The notes under the pieces are model-generated. The model did no database searches. It saw nothing but the letters and a program-made list of their open reading frames with translations, and was not told the origin of the DNA. From Algoriphagus sp. AK58 (GTDB taxonomy: Bacteria > Bacteroidota > Bacteroidia > Cytophagales > Cyclobacteriaceae), in assembly GCF_014324365.1 (NCBI RefSeq), contig NZ_QEIG01000020.1:124001-188000 (forward strand): a stretch of DNA of 64,000 nt, read 5' to 3'. Each line of letters begins with the position of its first letter. Position 1 is the stretch's first letter. The translations under genes were made by a program, and so were the position numbers. Positions 55,189 to 63,824 of this stretch are shown here, piece after piece.

Positions 55189-55899
55189 CTAATTCCTTTC
55201 CAGAGCCTCCACTCTTCGAAGAAGGTCCTCCAGGCTATTTTTTTCTTTGGTGAGATCTTCAATCCTTTTATCCTGTTGGATCAGATACAAAGTGAGTTCT
55301 TCAATTTTCTGTAAAAGTTGAGTATTAAACTCGCCAAGGTTAACTCCCGAGGCCTGCATTTCAGCAGCAGGTTGTATTCCGGGCAGATGCTTTCGCTGGG
55401 TAATAAAATGTTCCAGTTCCTTGAGAGGTATCAGGGAATAATCTGGTTCAAATACAAAATCCGCTCCGCTCATATCCACTTTTACTTCCCTTGCCCGTAC
55501 AGTGCCTATCACATCCAGCTTGTATCCGGGGTTGGAAGTACCGATACCTACATTTCCAGCACTATTGGCTAGGATAAATTGTTGCCAGGAACCCCAAGAA
55601 GAAGACTGGGGATATCCATTGCGGTAGTAAACAAACTGATCTATGAATCCGAGTTGGTGGTGTGTACCACCGGAGTTATCCGACCAAGGTGCAAATGTCA
55701 TGGTACCACCATAATATTCCGAACCTGAAAGTCCCATCACGGAACGCTCCTTAAACTCAAACCTCACTTCCTTTCCATAATTGGAAGGAGGAAGATACGT
55801 TGACCGTGAATCTATAACGGAAAGAGAGGTCGCGACCTGTGCAAAACCAAGGTGAGAACCAAGACCAAAGAATAGAAATAGGAAGATTACATTTTTCAT
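55189..55899 (-). CDS. Exported tail-fibre-like protein with C-terminal coiled coil
   Basis: 236 residues with signal peptide FLFLFFGLGSHLGFAQ. The middle part (YYGGTMTFAPWSDNSGGTHH, QLGFIDQFVYYRNG) resembles the sugar-binding knob or SGNH-like beta parts of such proteins, followed by GNVGIGTSNPGYKLDVIGTV, the tail-fibre shaft motif widespread in Bacteroidota, an acidic HFITQRKHLPGIQPAAEM segment and a coiled coil (ELTLYLIQQDKRIEDLTKEK). Likely a cell-surface or secreted trimer. Role unknown; minus-strand, last of the RHS-lipoprotein-coiled coil cluster. Confidence 0.75.
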   Translation of the reverse strand: MKNVIFLFLFFGLGSHLGFAQVATSLSVIDSRSTYLPPSNYGKEVRFEFKERSVMGLSGSEYYGGTMTFAPWSDNSGGTHHQLGFIDQFVYYRNGYPQSSSWGSWQQFILANSAGNVGIGTSNPGYKLDVIGTVRAREVKVDMSGADFVFEPDYSLIPLKELEHFITQRKHLPGIQPAAEMQASGVNLGEFNTQLLQKIEELTLYLIQQDKRIEDLTKEKNSLEDLLRRVEALERN

Positions 55900-56019
55900 A
55901 ATTAAATAATTTATTAAAACTACAGTTGTTCCGAAAAGGAAAATTGAACCTTGGATTTAAGAAAGGATAAGTACTCTGATATCCAGCATTTAGGTTTTCG
56001 TGTTAGCAAGTGGGTATGC

Positions 56020-57420
56020 TCAAAACTGAATAGAGGCCGGAGCCTTGCTTTTCAATTCATCACCATTTTGAAGACCATTCAGTTGATTTTTAAAAACTTT
56101 TGTCTTCTCTGTTGATTCCTTCATTCTCCTAAAGGAAAATAATTCAAAACCTATCTTCAGCTGCAGGGCCGAACCCGACAGACTTCTGTTGGTCTGATAG
56201 ACGGGGTCCCAAGAGAGGATCACCACCGAACGGATACTTTCACCCATGGGAATGGGCTTGACCAAGGCAACTTCTCCTGACCACTGAGTGCCGCTAAAGT
56301 TGTTTTGCTCGTATCCGGTGGGATACCTGATGTCCATCCGCATCTTGGCAAAAGAGGTTTGGATAGCCCAAGTGGATTTGGTGAAGCGAAGCCCCAATCG
56401 CAAGCCGTCTCCCTCTCGGATAGGCCCCTTACGCTCATCAAAGAAGCGCTTGGCAACCCAGGTACCATAGGCTTCCACCTGCTGGGTAAATCCATAGCTT
56501 AGCCCTGCCTCTGCAAAGATTCCCTCCCCAAAGGAAGTCAGGGGATCGTACCATAGAAGAATGCCTGTCCGCTCCAGCAGTTTGGCATCCTTGAGTTCAT
56601 TGGGTTCGATGAGATGAAGTTTCCTTTTGGGATCTTTCAGCAGCTCTACCTGTACATTTCCCAGTGTATCCAGCAGGAGTTTGGCGGATTTGCCATTCAG
56701 CTTTTCCAGGTATTCATCCGGAATGTGCTTGGCCTTACCGATGGCAGTCTCCTTCGCCTGTGCCATCAGTGCCTCGGGATCGGCACCCTGCTGCATCAGC
56801 TGATCAAGTGCATCCTTCCCATAAAAATCAGGGATCTTGGCCTCAGCCGGATTCCAGCCTTCGGAGAGCGTACCGCTGAGCGTCTGCTCGATCTTGGGCA
56901 TCAGCCATTCATTGATCAGGGCCTTCAGGTTTTCCTCACTCTGATCCAGTATTCCATCCAAGCCCTCCAGATCGGACACTTGGGCCAGCTTGGCTTTGGA
57001 ACTTTGCACACCTTCCAGGGTACGATCCACAGCTGACTTCAATTCCTCTCCGGGGATCTCCTGCTCTTCCAGCATGCTTTGAAGTATCTCTGACTCTCGA
57101 ATCAGCACCTCCTGTCCCTTTGCTTTCAACACACTTACCACCGAGTCCTGAGTGGTACTGTCCTGCGCAGCTTCCTTCAGTTTCTTCACCTCGGATCGCA
57201 GGGAATCGTAGGACTTTTTCAAAGCCTGAACCTGACGCAACTCCTCGAGATAAGGTATCTCCGGATTGGAAGCCAAAGCCACCAAACCATTCGTAGGAAT
57301 CCCTTTTGGCATGCCTCCTCCGAAAATAGGCACCTTGGGTCCAGCAGGCAGGGTCTTGGAAAAAGCTAAAACCCAAATGTTGGCTAACACACAGAAAAGG
57401 AAAAAGGATTTGAAAGGCAT
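56020..57420 (-). CDS. Outer-membrane protein with coiled-coil stalk and beta-barrel end
   Basis: 466 residues. Signal peptide FFLFCVLANIWVLAFS; first half is a long helical/coiled-coil region (about 55-255; LRQVQALKKSYDSLRSEVKK, LEGLDGILDQSEENL); second half is a barrel-like region with WYDPLTSFGEGIFAEAGLSY, VEAYGTWVAKRFFDERKG and VVILSWDPVYQ. Ends on a short helical tail. The stalk-plus-barrel design suggests a surface-exposed outer-membrane protein. Such genes often accompany RHS genes in this phylum, but I recognise no family. No function assigned. Confidence 0.7.
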   Translation of the reverse strand: MPFKSFFLFCVLANIWVLAFSKTLPAGPKVPIFGGGMPKGIPTNGLVALASNPEIPYLEELRQVQALKKSYDSLRSEVKKLKEAAQDSTTQDSVVSVLKAKGQEVLIRESEILQSMLEEQEIPGEELKSAVDRTLEGVQSSKAKLAQVSDLEGLDGILDQSEENLKALINEWLMPKIEQTLSGTLSEGWNPAEAKIPDFYGKDALDQLMQQGADPEALMAQAKETAIGKAKHIPDEYLEKLNGKSAKLLLDTLGNVQVELLKDPKRKLHLIEPNELKDAKLLERTGILLWYDPLTSFGEGIFAEAGLSYGFTQQVEAYGTWVAKRFFDERKGPIREGDGLRLGLRFTKSTWAIQTSFAKMRMDIRYPTGYEQNNFSGTQWSGEVALVKPIPMGESIRSVVILSWDPVYQTNRSLSGSALQLKIGFELFSFRRMKESTEKTKVFKNQLNGLQNGDELKSKAPASIQF

Positions 57421-57562
57421 TGGGTGGTGAAAAATCTTACCTTAAATAGTTTAGAAATTTATGTTCTATGCTTAAATGACAATCTTTACATCAGGATAAT
57501 CGTAGTAATCAAAATTACTTCCGACTGCTGTACTGGATTTGTATTTATATAAAGGTATAGGT

Positions 57563-57609
57563 GCAATCTCATACCTAGTTTTAATCAACTTTCTTTTACT
57601 CTTAGAGGG
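57563..57609 (+). repeat. Direct repeat unit, copy 2 (copy 1 at 55055-55101)
   Basis: See copy 1. The shared core is AATCAACTTTCTT preceded by ACCTAGT. It lies between the outer-membrane protein gene and the lipoprotein gene. Confidence 0.6.
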
Positions 57610-57624
57610 AGAGGCCTTTCTTTT

Positions 57625-58209
57625 TTATTCTACTGTAGTATCAGCCGGATCCCTAAACAAAACTCTAAAGTCTTTGGACTTTTTGATGGTTTGAGACTTT
57701 AACACCCTTGCATCTTCTGGCTTTGGACTTCTATATATAACTTCGCAATTATCGGCAATATGTTTCATGAGTGTTGAAGCTGTTTCCGATTTATATTTAT
57801 CCATTTCAACATACTTAAATACTGGAGCTCCTACTACAAAAAGCTTCTTTGAATATGGAGATATGATAATAGGATTCACACTTTCATAGTCAGAAAGAAT
57901 CAAAGTATCTTTACTATTACCATATTTAAACAAAACATACAAGTGAGGAAAACTCTCCTCACTCTCTCTAAAATATTTATTTAAAATTACCAAGACTGAA
58001 TCTGATGAAGAGTTATCGGCCCGAAAGGTAAAGTAAACCCTTGGCAAAACTAAAGGTCTAGACTTGTTCAAAGAATCAGATTTATAGTGGTTTATAAAAA
58101 CAGTTTCAAGCTCTATTTCAAAACCAGAATTACCTAGATCCGAAATATTCGGGGTTGAACACGCAAATGCAGTCAGACAAATAAAAAGAGAAAAATACTT
58201 GACATTCAT
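57625..58209 (-). CDS. Lipoprotein, candidate immunity protein of the RHS tip
   Basis: 194 residues, ATG 58209 (a GTG one codon earlier is possible). Lipoprotein signal YFSLFICLTAFACSTPN; remainder a beta-rich acidic protein (RVYFTFRADNSSSDSVLVIL, LFKYGNSKDTLILSDY). It shares one base with the RHS stop (TGATG), so it is translated together with the toxin-like gene just upstream. Position directly after an RHS tip is the usual place of an immunity gene; a periplasmic lipoprotein would fit a toxin acting outside the cytoplasm. No sequence family recognised. Confidence 0.6.
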   Translation of the reverse strand: MNVKYFSLFICLTAFACSTPNISDLGNSGFEIELETVFINHYKSDSLNKSRPLVLPRVYFTFRADNSSSDSVLVILNKYFRESEESFPHLYVLFKYGNSKDTLILSDYESVNPIIISPYSKKLFVVGAPVFKYVEMDKYKSETASTLMKHIADNCEVIYRSPKPEDARVLKSQTIKKSKDFRVLFRDPADTTVE

Positions 58210-59534
58210 CACTTTTTTCTTGAGTTGTAATATTGATAGTTCTCCTTAATATATCTCTGAAACGTTGGGGTAGTCTTTTTCCAACTGGGACTGGAATCCC
58301 TCATCTGAAATTCATAGGCCTTGTAGTGCGGCCCTCCTCCTATTGTAGCATACCTCTTTAAACCATGTCCCTGAAATTCATGCTCACCTAAAGCGTTTTG
58401 AACATTCGATACTGTAGAAAGATAATTATTTTGAGAATCAAAATAATTAACTGTAATTTTTATAGTTCCATTTGCCGCATCGCCGCGAAAAGGTTTTGTC
58501 AAGCCCTTAATCCCCGTATTAGCTATACCTGAAGCCGTTTCAGGATCATTAAATCCTACTGGTGGGCCATAGCCATAATCACCTCTATAAATCGAAACTT
58601 TTCCATTGTATAAAAGTCTTATATCAACTCCTTTCGTATTACTTAGAATATGAGTAAAGATATTTGACGCAGCCCTATCTGAAAGTTTTGCTTGATTAAT
58701 TCCTACACTTTTACTATTTAATTCTTTCACCAAACTATTATTGTATTGCCTTTCATCATACATAACTCCCAAATACCTTTGCTGAATATTTGCAAAATCC
58801 ACTTGGTCAATTACCCTAATATTATCTGTTTCTTGATTATCCCTGTATAAAAACTGACCTTCTCTGTTATAATAATCATCTAGCATTCCATCCGGATCAG
58901 TCCTTAAAATAGGGTTGTTTTGAACATAATTATAAGGCGAGACCCATTCCCTCTCACTTGCCATGGGGTCAACAACACCCCACCTACCTATCACCGGATC
59001 GTACATCCTCGCTCCATAGTCGTAGTACTGAAGCCCAGCGTCCTCGATCAGTTCCTTGCCGTTGTACAGGTATTTATTCTTCTTCACCCCGGCGTACTCG
59101 TATCCTATGCCCGTCAGTTCCAAGCCCCAAGGATTCCCGATATCGCTGCGCTCATCGGGACAGGCTCCATGCGTCTCTTGCACTAGGATCGATCCTTGGC
59201 TGAGGATCTTGAAGTTGTCGAACCAGACATCTTGCGATGTTTCATTGACCACGAATGTTTCAATATAGCCATTTTTCTTGATCGCCAGCTTCTCTTCCAG
59301 CTCCTCGTGTTGGTTGGCGGCGTTTCGGGTCAGGACCTTCTTGCCGACTTCGTATCTATTGCTGTCCTCATCGTATAGTGCATAGATCAGGTAGGCCTCC
59401 GGGGTTTCCTTCTTCTGCAGGTCCTTGGCCACGATGTCCACCAGATTCAGCACCGCGATCGGGTTGGGTCCTCCGGCCATTTGGCTGTTCAGTGCCAGTT
59501 CGTTCAGCTGATCCAGCAGGGCCCTTCCCTGCAA
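58209..59534 (-). CDS. RHS-repeat-associated core tip with variable C-terminal (possible toxin) domain
   Basis: 441 residues from a TTG at 59534; almost certainly the 3' part of a longer RHS gene. The core is recognisable: [58 protein letters not shown] (about 195-216). After that the C-terminus (217-441) is unlike the core and holds HEFQGHG (385-391), matching the HExxGH zinc motif of dipeptidyl peptidase III-like enzymes, with His403 and Glu408 (PHYKAYEFQ) as possible third ligands. RHS tips deliver variable toxins in polymorphic toxin systems, so a metallopeptidase toxin is conceivable. The N-terminal sequence continues in another frame (59504-59929). Confidence 0.75.
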   Translation of the reverse strand: MQGRALLDQLNELALNSQMAGGPNPIAVLNLVDIVAKDLQKKETPEAYLIYALYDEDSNRYEVGKKVLTRNAANQHEELEEKLAIKKNGYIETFVVNETSQDVWFDNFKILSQGSILVQETHGACPDERSDIGNPWGLELTGIGYEYAGVKKNKYLYNGKELIEDAGLQYYDYGARMYDPVIGRWGVVDPMASEREWVSPYNYVQNNPILRTDPDGMLDDYYNREGQFLYRDNQETDNIRVIDQVDFANIQQRYLGVMYDERQYNNSLVKELNSKSVGINQAKLSDRAASNIFTHILSNTKGVDIRLLYNGKVSIYRGDYGYGPPVGFNDPETASGIANTGIKGLTKPFRGDAANGTIKITVNYFDSQNNYLSTVSNVQNALGEHEFQGHGLKRYATIGGGPHYKAYEFQMRDSSPSWKKTTPTFQRYIKENYQYYNSRKK

Positions 59535-59929
59535 CCCGGCCCCTCGCTAAAACAGTCCCCCGGACTGTTTTTTAACGCTCGGTCCTCACCCACAGTCGCG
59601 AAGCTGGCTTCGTTGACTCGTGTCTTCTTCCTGTCCAGAAACTTCCCGTGTACCGACAGGGTCACGCTGTCCCCCTCGAAGATCTCCTGCGTGGTACCCG
59701 GCCCCACCATCTCTCCCTGACTGGCATTGAGCCAGGCCACTTCCTGTCCGCCCTGGGTTACGTTGTGCTTGGGTTCCCGCTTCCTGGTCGGCTTGATCTG
59801 GGTAAAGGTGCTCTCTTCTTCGGCTGCATTGGCCTGCTCCATGGTGGCGATGCGGAAGTTGGCCGAGGAGTTACGCCGCACTTGCCTCACATTGCCGAGG
59901 TGGTCTTTATATTGTTTACGAATTGGCTC
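59504..59929 (-). pseudogene. Upstream RHS core fragment, frame-shifted from the tip gene
   Basis: A frame from a TAA at 59930-59932 reads YKDHLGNVRQVRRNSS, with the classic DHLGNVR core element, then VTQGGQEVAWLNAS, SVTLSVHGKFLDRKK and FATVGEDRALKN. At about 59550-59585 it runs into a hairpin repeat, after which the tip gene continues one frame away. The 5' RHS repeats and signal region are missing, so the locus is a truncated, probably inactive full-length gene or an orphan tip module. A GTG at about 59890 could start a 128-residue peptide, but this is unlikely to be used. Confidence 0.7.
59529..59585 (-). repeat. Hairpin repeat, copy C, inside RHS gene
   Basis: Minus strand: GGACCGAGCGTTAA, stem AAAACAGTCC-GGG-GGACTGTTTT, then AGCGAGGGGCCGGGTTGCAG. 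It covers the point where the RHS reading frame changes. Stem at 59549-59558 and 59562-59571. Confidence 0.8.
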
Positions 59930-60235
59930 TTAACCTTCCAGAATAAACAGTGATAGTTCAAAATTTTACTGAGTAAAAGTTTAATATTTGATCATTCGCT
60001 AACCTCAATAAATTCCTTTTTTTCTTCACTTAGTGAAATTTTTAAATCTCTTTAAAACTTATCTCTTGCGGAAAATCAATCTTACGTTTAATCCATTCAC
60101 TTTCAAAAAATAAATCTCCCAAAAAAATAATTAAACTGAATATCAAACCGTTGCAAAAGGAGGTTTGAAATAATTCAACTGAAAATTTATTTTTGAAACA
60201 TTGAATCATTTTTAGCTTTAAAACGGATTTTAACA
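59930..60235. other. Intergenic region between divergent RHS and propeller genes
   Basis: 306 nt, AT-rich. A minus-strand 64-codon frame (60042-60236) shows no protein family and probably is not a gene. The left end abuts the broken RHS sequence; the right end must hold the promoter of the following lipoprotein gene. Confidence 0.5.
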
Positions 60236-61753
60236 ATGAAAATTAATTTTTTATTTGTTGCCCTATCGGCAATTTTGTTATCCTGCGAAGGACTTTCCGA
60301 AGATGATCAAAATCCCAATCAATCGGATGATAAAACTGAAACAAACCGTCCCCCTGAGAATTTTACAGTTTACGTAGACAGTGTAACTTACAACAAAGCT
60401 TTTTTAAGGTGGGAAGAGTCCAAAGACCCTGAGGGTTTTAGGCCCAATTATACAATTCTTTTGGGTGAAAATATACTTGAGGATAAGTACATTGAAACCA
60501 GCCTGATCATTGATAACCTTAAGGGTTTGACAAATTATAAAGGTAAAGTTATCGCCAAGGATCCTCAGGGAAATTCCCATTCGGAGGAATTTGAGTTTAC
60601 CACGAAAAAAGATTATCAGACTTTTCTGAAGTATCTGAATTTCAGCATGGATCAAGAGTGTATTTCCGGATTTATCCAAACTCTATTGAAGGCACCGGAT
60701 GGAAATTACCTTGCCGTAGGAAAGTCGTCTGAAAATGGCTCCAATTATTTCAACTTTGTTGCCAAAATAGACCCATTGGGGAATCCGATTTGGATGAAAT
60801 CATTTCCTTATGAGAATGGAGATTATTGGGAAATCCAGGCTGTCCTAACCAAGACTGGTCTGTTGATTATGAGTAATCACCATGTAATTAAGCTGGACGG
60901 GAACGGAGATGAGATTTGGGTAAAAGCTATTGAACTATTCAATCGTGGAATAGGAGGTGTTGAAATTCAAGATATCGCAGAAGATCAAAATGAGGAAATT
61001 TTCCTGATTGGAGATCTTAATTCAGACAACATAGATGTGCTTCATCGGGGCGTATTGATGAAATTAAGTCCAGATGGAAAAATATTATGGGAAAAATACT
61101 TTGATCAATTCCCACGAAGTTCCTTCAAAAGAATAGTGATTACCCGAGAAAATGATTTAGTAATTCTTGGAGCAAAAGTAATCAAGGGTTGTAACCAACA
61201 AGAATCTAATTCGGGTGATTGTGACCAAATGGATTTTTGGCTTTTGAGACTTTCAAAGACCGGTGAAATCTTTTGGGAAAAAACATACGGTAATTCAAAT
61301 TTCGATATAGCACAAACGCTTATTCAGCTTGAAAATGGGAACATTGTTTTTGGAGGAAACAGTGTCGGTAATTCCCAATCTTATAATGCACGAATATTTG
61401 AAGTACTCCCAACTGGGGAAAAACTTTTGGATCACATTGACCCTTACCATTATTTCTATTCTGTCAAAGAAACACCTGAGCATGGTTTAATTGCTATTGG
61501 GATTGAAAATGCCTATTCATACCAAAGGAAAATGGGAATTGTCAAGTTTGGCGGTGACAGGTCAATACAATGGAGAAAATCCTATGGAGAATCTTCGACG
61601 AGTGTATATGCAAAAGACATTTTGGTAGACGGAGATAATGGTTTTAGAATTGCCGGTAGCAGAGAAAACATGAATCCATTTGACTGCGACGAAAAACTGC
61701 TCTTTATCAAAACTGATCCTTTCGGATTTTTTGAAGTTCCCAGTCAGAATTAA
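60236..61753 (+). CDS. Lipoprotein with Fn3 domain and propeller-like repeats
   Basis: 505 residues. Lipoprotein signal LFVALSAILLSCEGLS; fibronectin type III domain (about 38-128; PPENFTVYVDSVTYNKAFLR, WEESKD), then about seven repeats with the form LLKAPDGNYLAVGKSSENGS followed by IDPLGNPIWMKSFP, the usual KxDxxGxxxWxKxxG pattern of propeller-like lipoproteins. Cysteines near the end (MNPFDCDE). A surface sensor/adhesin-type protein seems possible. 35 nt before the LRR lipoprotein gene, so the pair likely forms one unit. Confidence 0.8.
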   Translation: MKINFLFVALSAILLSCEGLSEDDQNPNQSDDKTETNRPPENFTVYVDSVTYNKAFLRWEESKDPEGFRPNYTILLGENILEDKYIETSLIIDNLKGLTNYKGKVIAKDPQGNSHSEEFEFTTKKDYQTFLKYLNFSMDQECISGFIQTLLKAPDGNYLAVGKSSENGSNYFNFVAKIDPLGNPIWMKSFPYENGDYWEIQAVLTKTGLLIMSNHHVIKLDGNGDEIWVKAIELFNRGIGGVEIQDIAEDQNEEIFLIGDLNSDNIDVLHRGVLMKLSPDGKILWEKYFDQFPRSSFKRIVITRENDLVILGAKVIKGCNQQESNSGDCDQMDFWLLRLSKTGEIFWEKTYGNSNFDIAQTLIQLENGNIVFGGNSVGNSQSYNARIFEVLPTGEKLLDHIDPYHYFYSVKETPEHGLIAIGIENAYSYQRKMGIVKFGGDRSIQWRKSYGESSTSVYAKDILVDGDNGFRIAGSRENMNPFDCDEKLLFIKTDPFGFFEVPSQN

Positions 61754-61788
61754 TCATTCCCTTTCGGGATAATTCACTTTCCAACCTT

Positions 61789-63651
61789 ATGAAAAGGACA
61801 CATCTATTACCTATCCTCCTGGTTTTAATCGCAATCCTCAGTTCTTGTCAGGAAATAGAAGAAGAACCAAATGATCTCAAACTGCCACCTCCCAGCCATG
61901 GAGGTAAAGATGTCTTGGATGTAAAAGACTTTATGGTACGGCTTAACGCTGATTCTTTAAGGCCGAATGAGCAGGGTAATTGGGTCATTTTAAGCGGGCT
62001 GAAAGAAGATAAAGTTTACTTTTCTGATGAAAAAGATCCAAAAACCATATTCCATGGCATGCCCGGAGAAGAGTATTTGTTGCTTTGGGAACTTTGGAGA
62101 AACAATAAGAGAATAGTGGATACGGTTAAGGTTTCATTTAGCCCTTTGGAAACTGAAATCACCGAATCCAGATCTGATTATCACCAAACACGAATTGAAC
62201 TCTATGGGAAAGAATTCGATCGGGGAAAGTGGACTATTCTGGGTGAGTACAAAAATCTGGCAGGAATGAGTACAGGAACCTATATGCCTGACAATGAATA
62301 CCCCAATATCAAAGTTTACGGATTAGAAAATACCACCATCAAAATCATTTGGACTACCTGGTACGGAAGTAAATCTGCCTCTGACACAGTGGAATTTACC
62401 AGTGGAGAATATCACCAAAAAGAAGCATTGGAATCATTAGGTATTTTGGATGAACACTACTATTACAAGGAAAATGAAAATGGAGATGTGATAGAGATCG
62501 CCATGTTGGGAGATGGAAGAGCTTGGAGATTCGAGGATTTAGAGCAGTTTCCCGAATTACAGGCTTTAAAGCATCTAAAAAGGCTCATTCTTCCCGGCAA
62601 TCCCTTAACCAAATTTCCTCAAGTAATCACCAAAAGTTATCACAAACTCACCTACCTGAATTTGTCACACAACAATATTCAAAACCTTCCTGATGACATT
62701 GGAAATCTAAAAGAACTGGATACGCTTATCATCAATACCGTCCCGAATCTTGGAAAATTACCAGAAAGTTTTGGAAACCTGAAAAAGCTAAAGTTTTTGG
62801 ATTTGGTCGATGCAGGAATAACACATTTACCTGAAACCTTCGGTGAATTAACCAGCTTGAATTATGTTGACTTGGATGTTAACTCCATCGAAAAACTTCC
62901 TGAAAACATTGGAAACCTTAAGAATCTAAAAACCTTTAGGGGACCTAACCTGTCTAAAAGTATTCCCAATTCTTTTTCCAATTTGTCAGCCTTGGAATTT
63001 TGCTTTTTCAAGGTCAATGGTCCCAATGCAATTTTACCTGAAGATTTCGGCAAACTCACCAATCTGCACACTCTTTGGCTATCAGGGGACTATCAGAAGC
63101 TCCCGGAGAGCTTTTCAAACCTTAGTAATCTAAAAGACTTTTCTTTGGGAAATACCTCTGGATTAAGGGAGATCCCTCAAAATTTTGGAAATCTTAAGCA
63201 ACTAGAAAGACTCTTTTTGACCCTAAACCTAACCACAATTCCCGAAAGTTTTGGAAATCTCAGTAGCTTAAAGTTCCTCACCTTATCCGGAGAAATTCAT
63301 TTTTTACCCCAAAGCTTCGGCGGTCTTAAAAACCTGGAGGCGTTCAGTGCAAATGAATGTAAGCTAAAAGAACTTCCTGAAAGTATAGGACAACTCAGCA
63401 AACTGAAGGAAATCATGATGGTGTATAACCACCTCACAGAAATTCCTGCCTCCATTGGGAATCTAACTCAACTACAGACCTTAGTTCTGGGAAGAAACAG
63501 AATTACCAAATTTCCTGACTCCTTATCCAAACTTGCCAATACCTTAAAAATTCTGGCGATTAACGGAAATAATTTTCCCCCAAGCGAAGGAGAAAAAGTG
63601 AAAGCTATGCTTCCACATACCCAGATCATCATGTATTTGGAAGGAGATTAA
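61789..63651 (+). CDS. Leucine-rich-repeat lipoprotein
   Basis: 620 residues. Lipoprotein signal ILLVLIAILSSCQEIE. Two Ig-like beta domains (about 45-205; PGEEYLLLWELWRNNKRIVD and TTIKIIWTTWYGSKSASDTV are equivalent), then about fourteen 20-23-residue LRRs (about 255-600) of the form LPESFGNLKKLKFLDLVDAG, typical of bacterial IRREKO/SDS22-like LRRs. Recognition or adhesion is a plausible role; no catalytic part. Follows the Fn3-propeller lipoprotein in the same direction. Confidence 0.88.
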   Translation: MKRTHLLPILLVLIAILSSCQEIEEEPNDLKLPPPSHGGKDVLDVKDFMVRLNADSLRPNEQGNWVILSGLKEDKVYFSDEKDPKTIFHGMPGEEYLLLWELWRNNKRIVDTVKVSFSPLETEITESRSDYHQTRIELYGKEFDRGKWTILGEYKNLAGMSTGTYMPDNEYPNIKVYGLENTTIKIIWTTWYGSKSASDTVEFTSGEYHQKEALESLGILDEHYYYKENENGDVIEIAMLGDGRAWRFEDLEQFPELQALKHLKRLILPGNPLTKFPQVITKSYHKLTYLNLSHNNIQNLPDDIGNLKELDTLIINTVPNLGKLPESFGNLKKLKFLDLVDAGITHLPETFGELTSLNYVDLDVNSIEKLPENIGNLKNLKTFRGPNLSKSIPNSFSNLSALEFCFFKVNGPNAILPEDFGKLTNLHTLWLSGDYQKLPESFSNLSNLKDFSLGNTSGLREIPQNFGNLKQLERLFLTLNLTTIPESFGNLSSLKFLTLSGEIHFLPQSFGGLKNLEAFSANECKLKELPESIGQLSKLKEIMMVYNHLTEIPASIGNLTQLQTLVLGRNRITKFPDSLSKLANTLKILAINGNNFPPSEGEKVKAMLPHTQIIMYLEGD

Positions 63652-63753
63652 TCCAAATCACAAAGGTCAACACAAAATCATCCTTCATTCAGGCAAATGC
63701 CAGCAACATAATAGTCAGCGTTTTTATCGTTTATTTCTTTTCAAAAGACTTCA

Positions 63754-63782
63754 CAAAAAAACCCAGTCCAGGCGGACCGGGT
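63754..63782 (-). terminator. Intrinsic terminator for the gene entering from the right
   Basis: On the minus strand ACCCGGTCC pairs with GGACTGGGT (one mismatch) around a 4-nt loop, followed by T7. It lies 43 nt beyond the stop at 63825. Confidence 0.75.
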
Positions 63783-63824
63783 CTATCACCAAAAACAAAT
63801 AGGTCAAATAGGTCTCTAATATAA

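Noticed and set aside
60042..60236. 64-codon minus-strand frame before the Fn3 lipoprotein
   Set aside because: Hydrophobic and Phe-rich but starting right at the divergent gene's start; no support as a gene.
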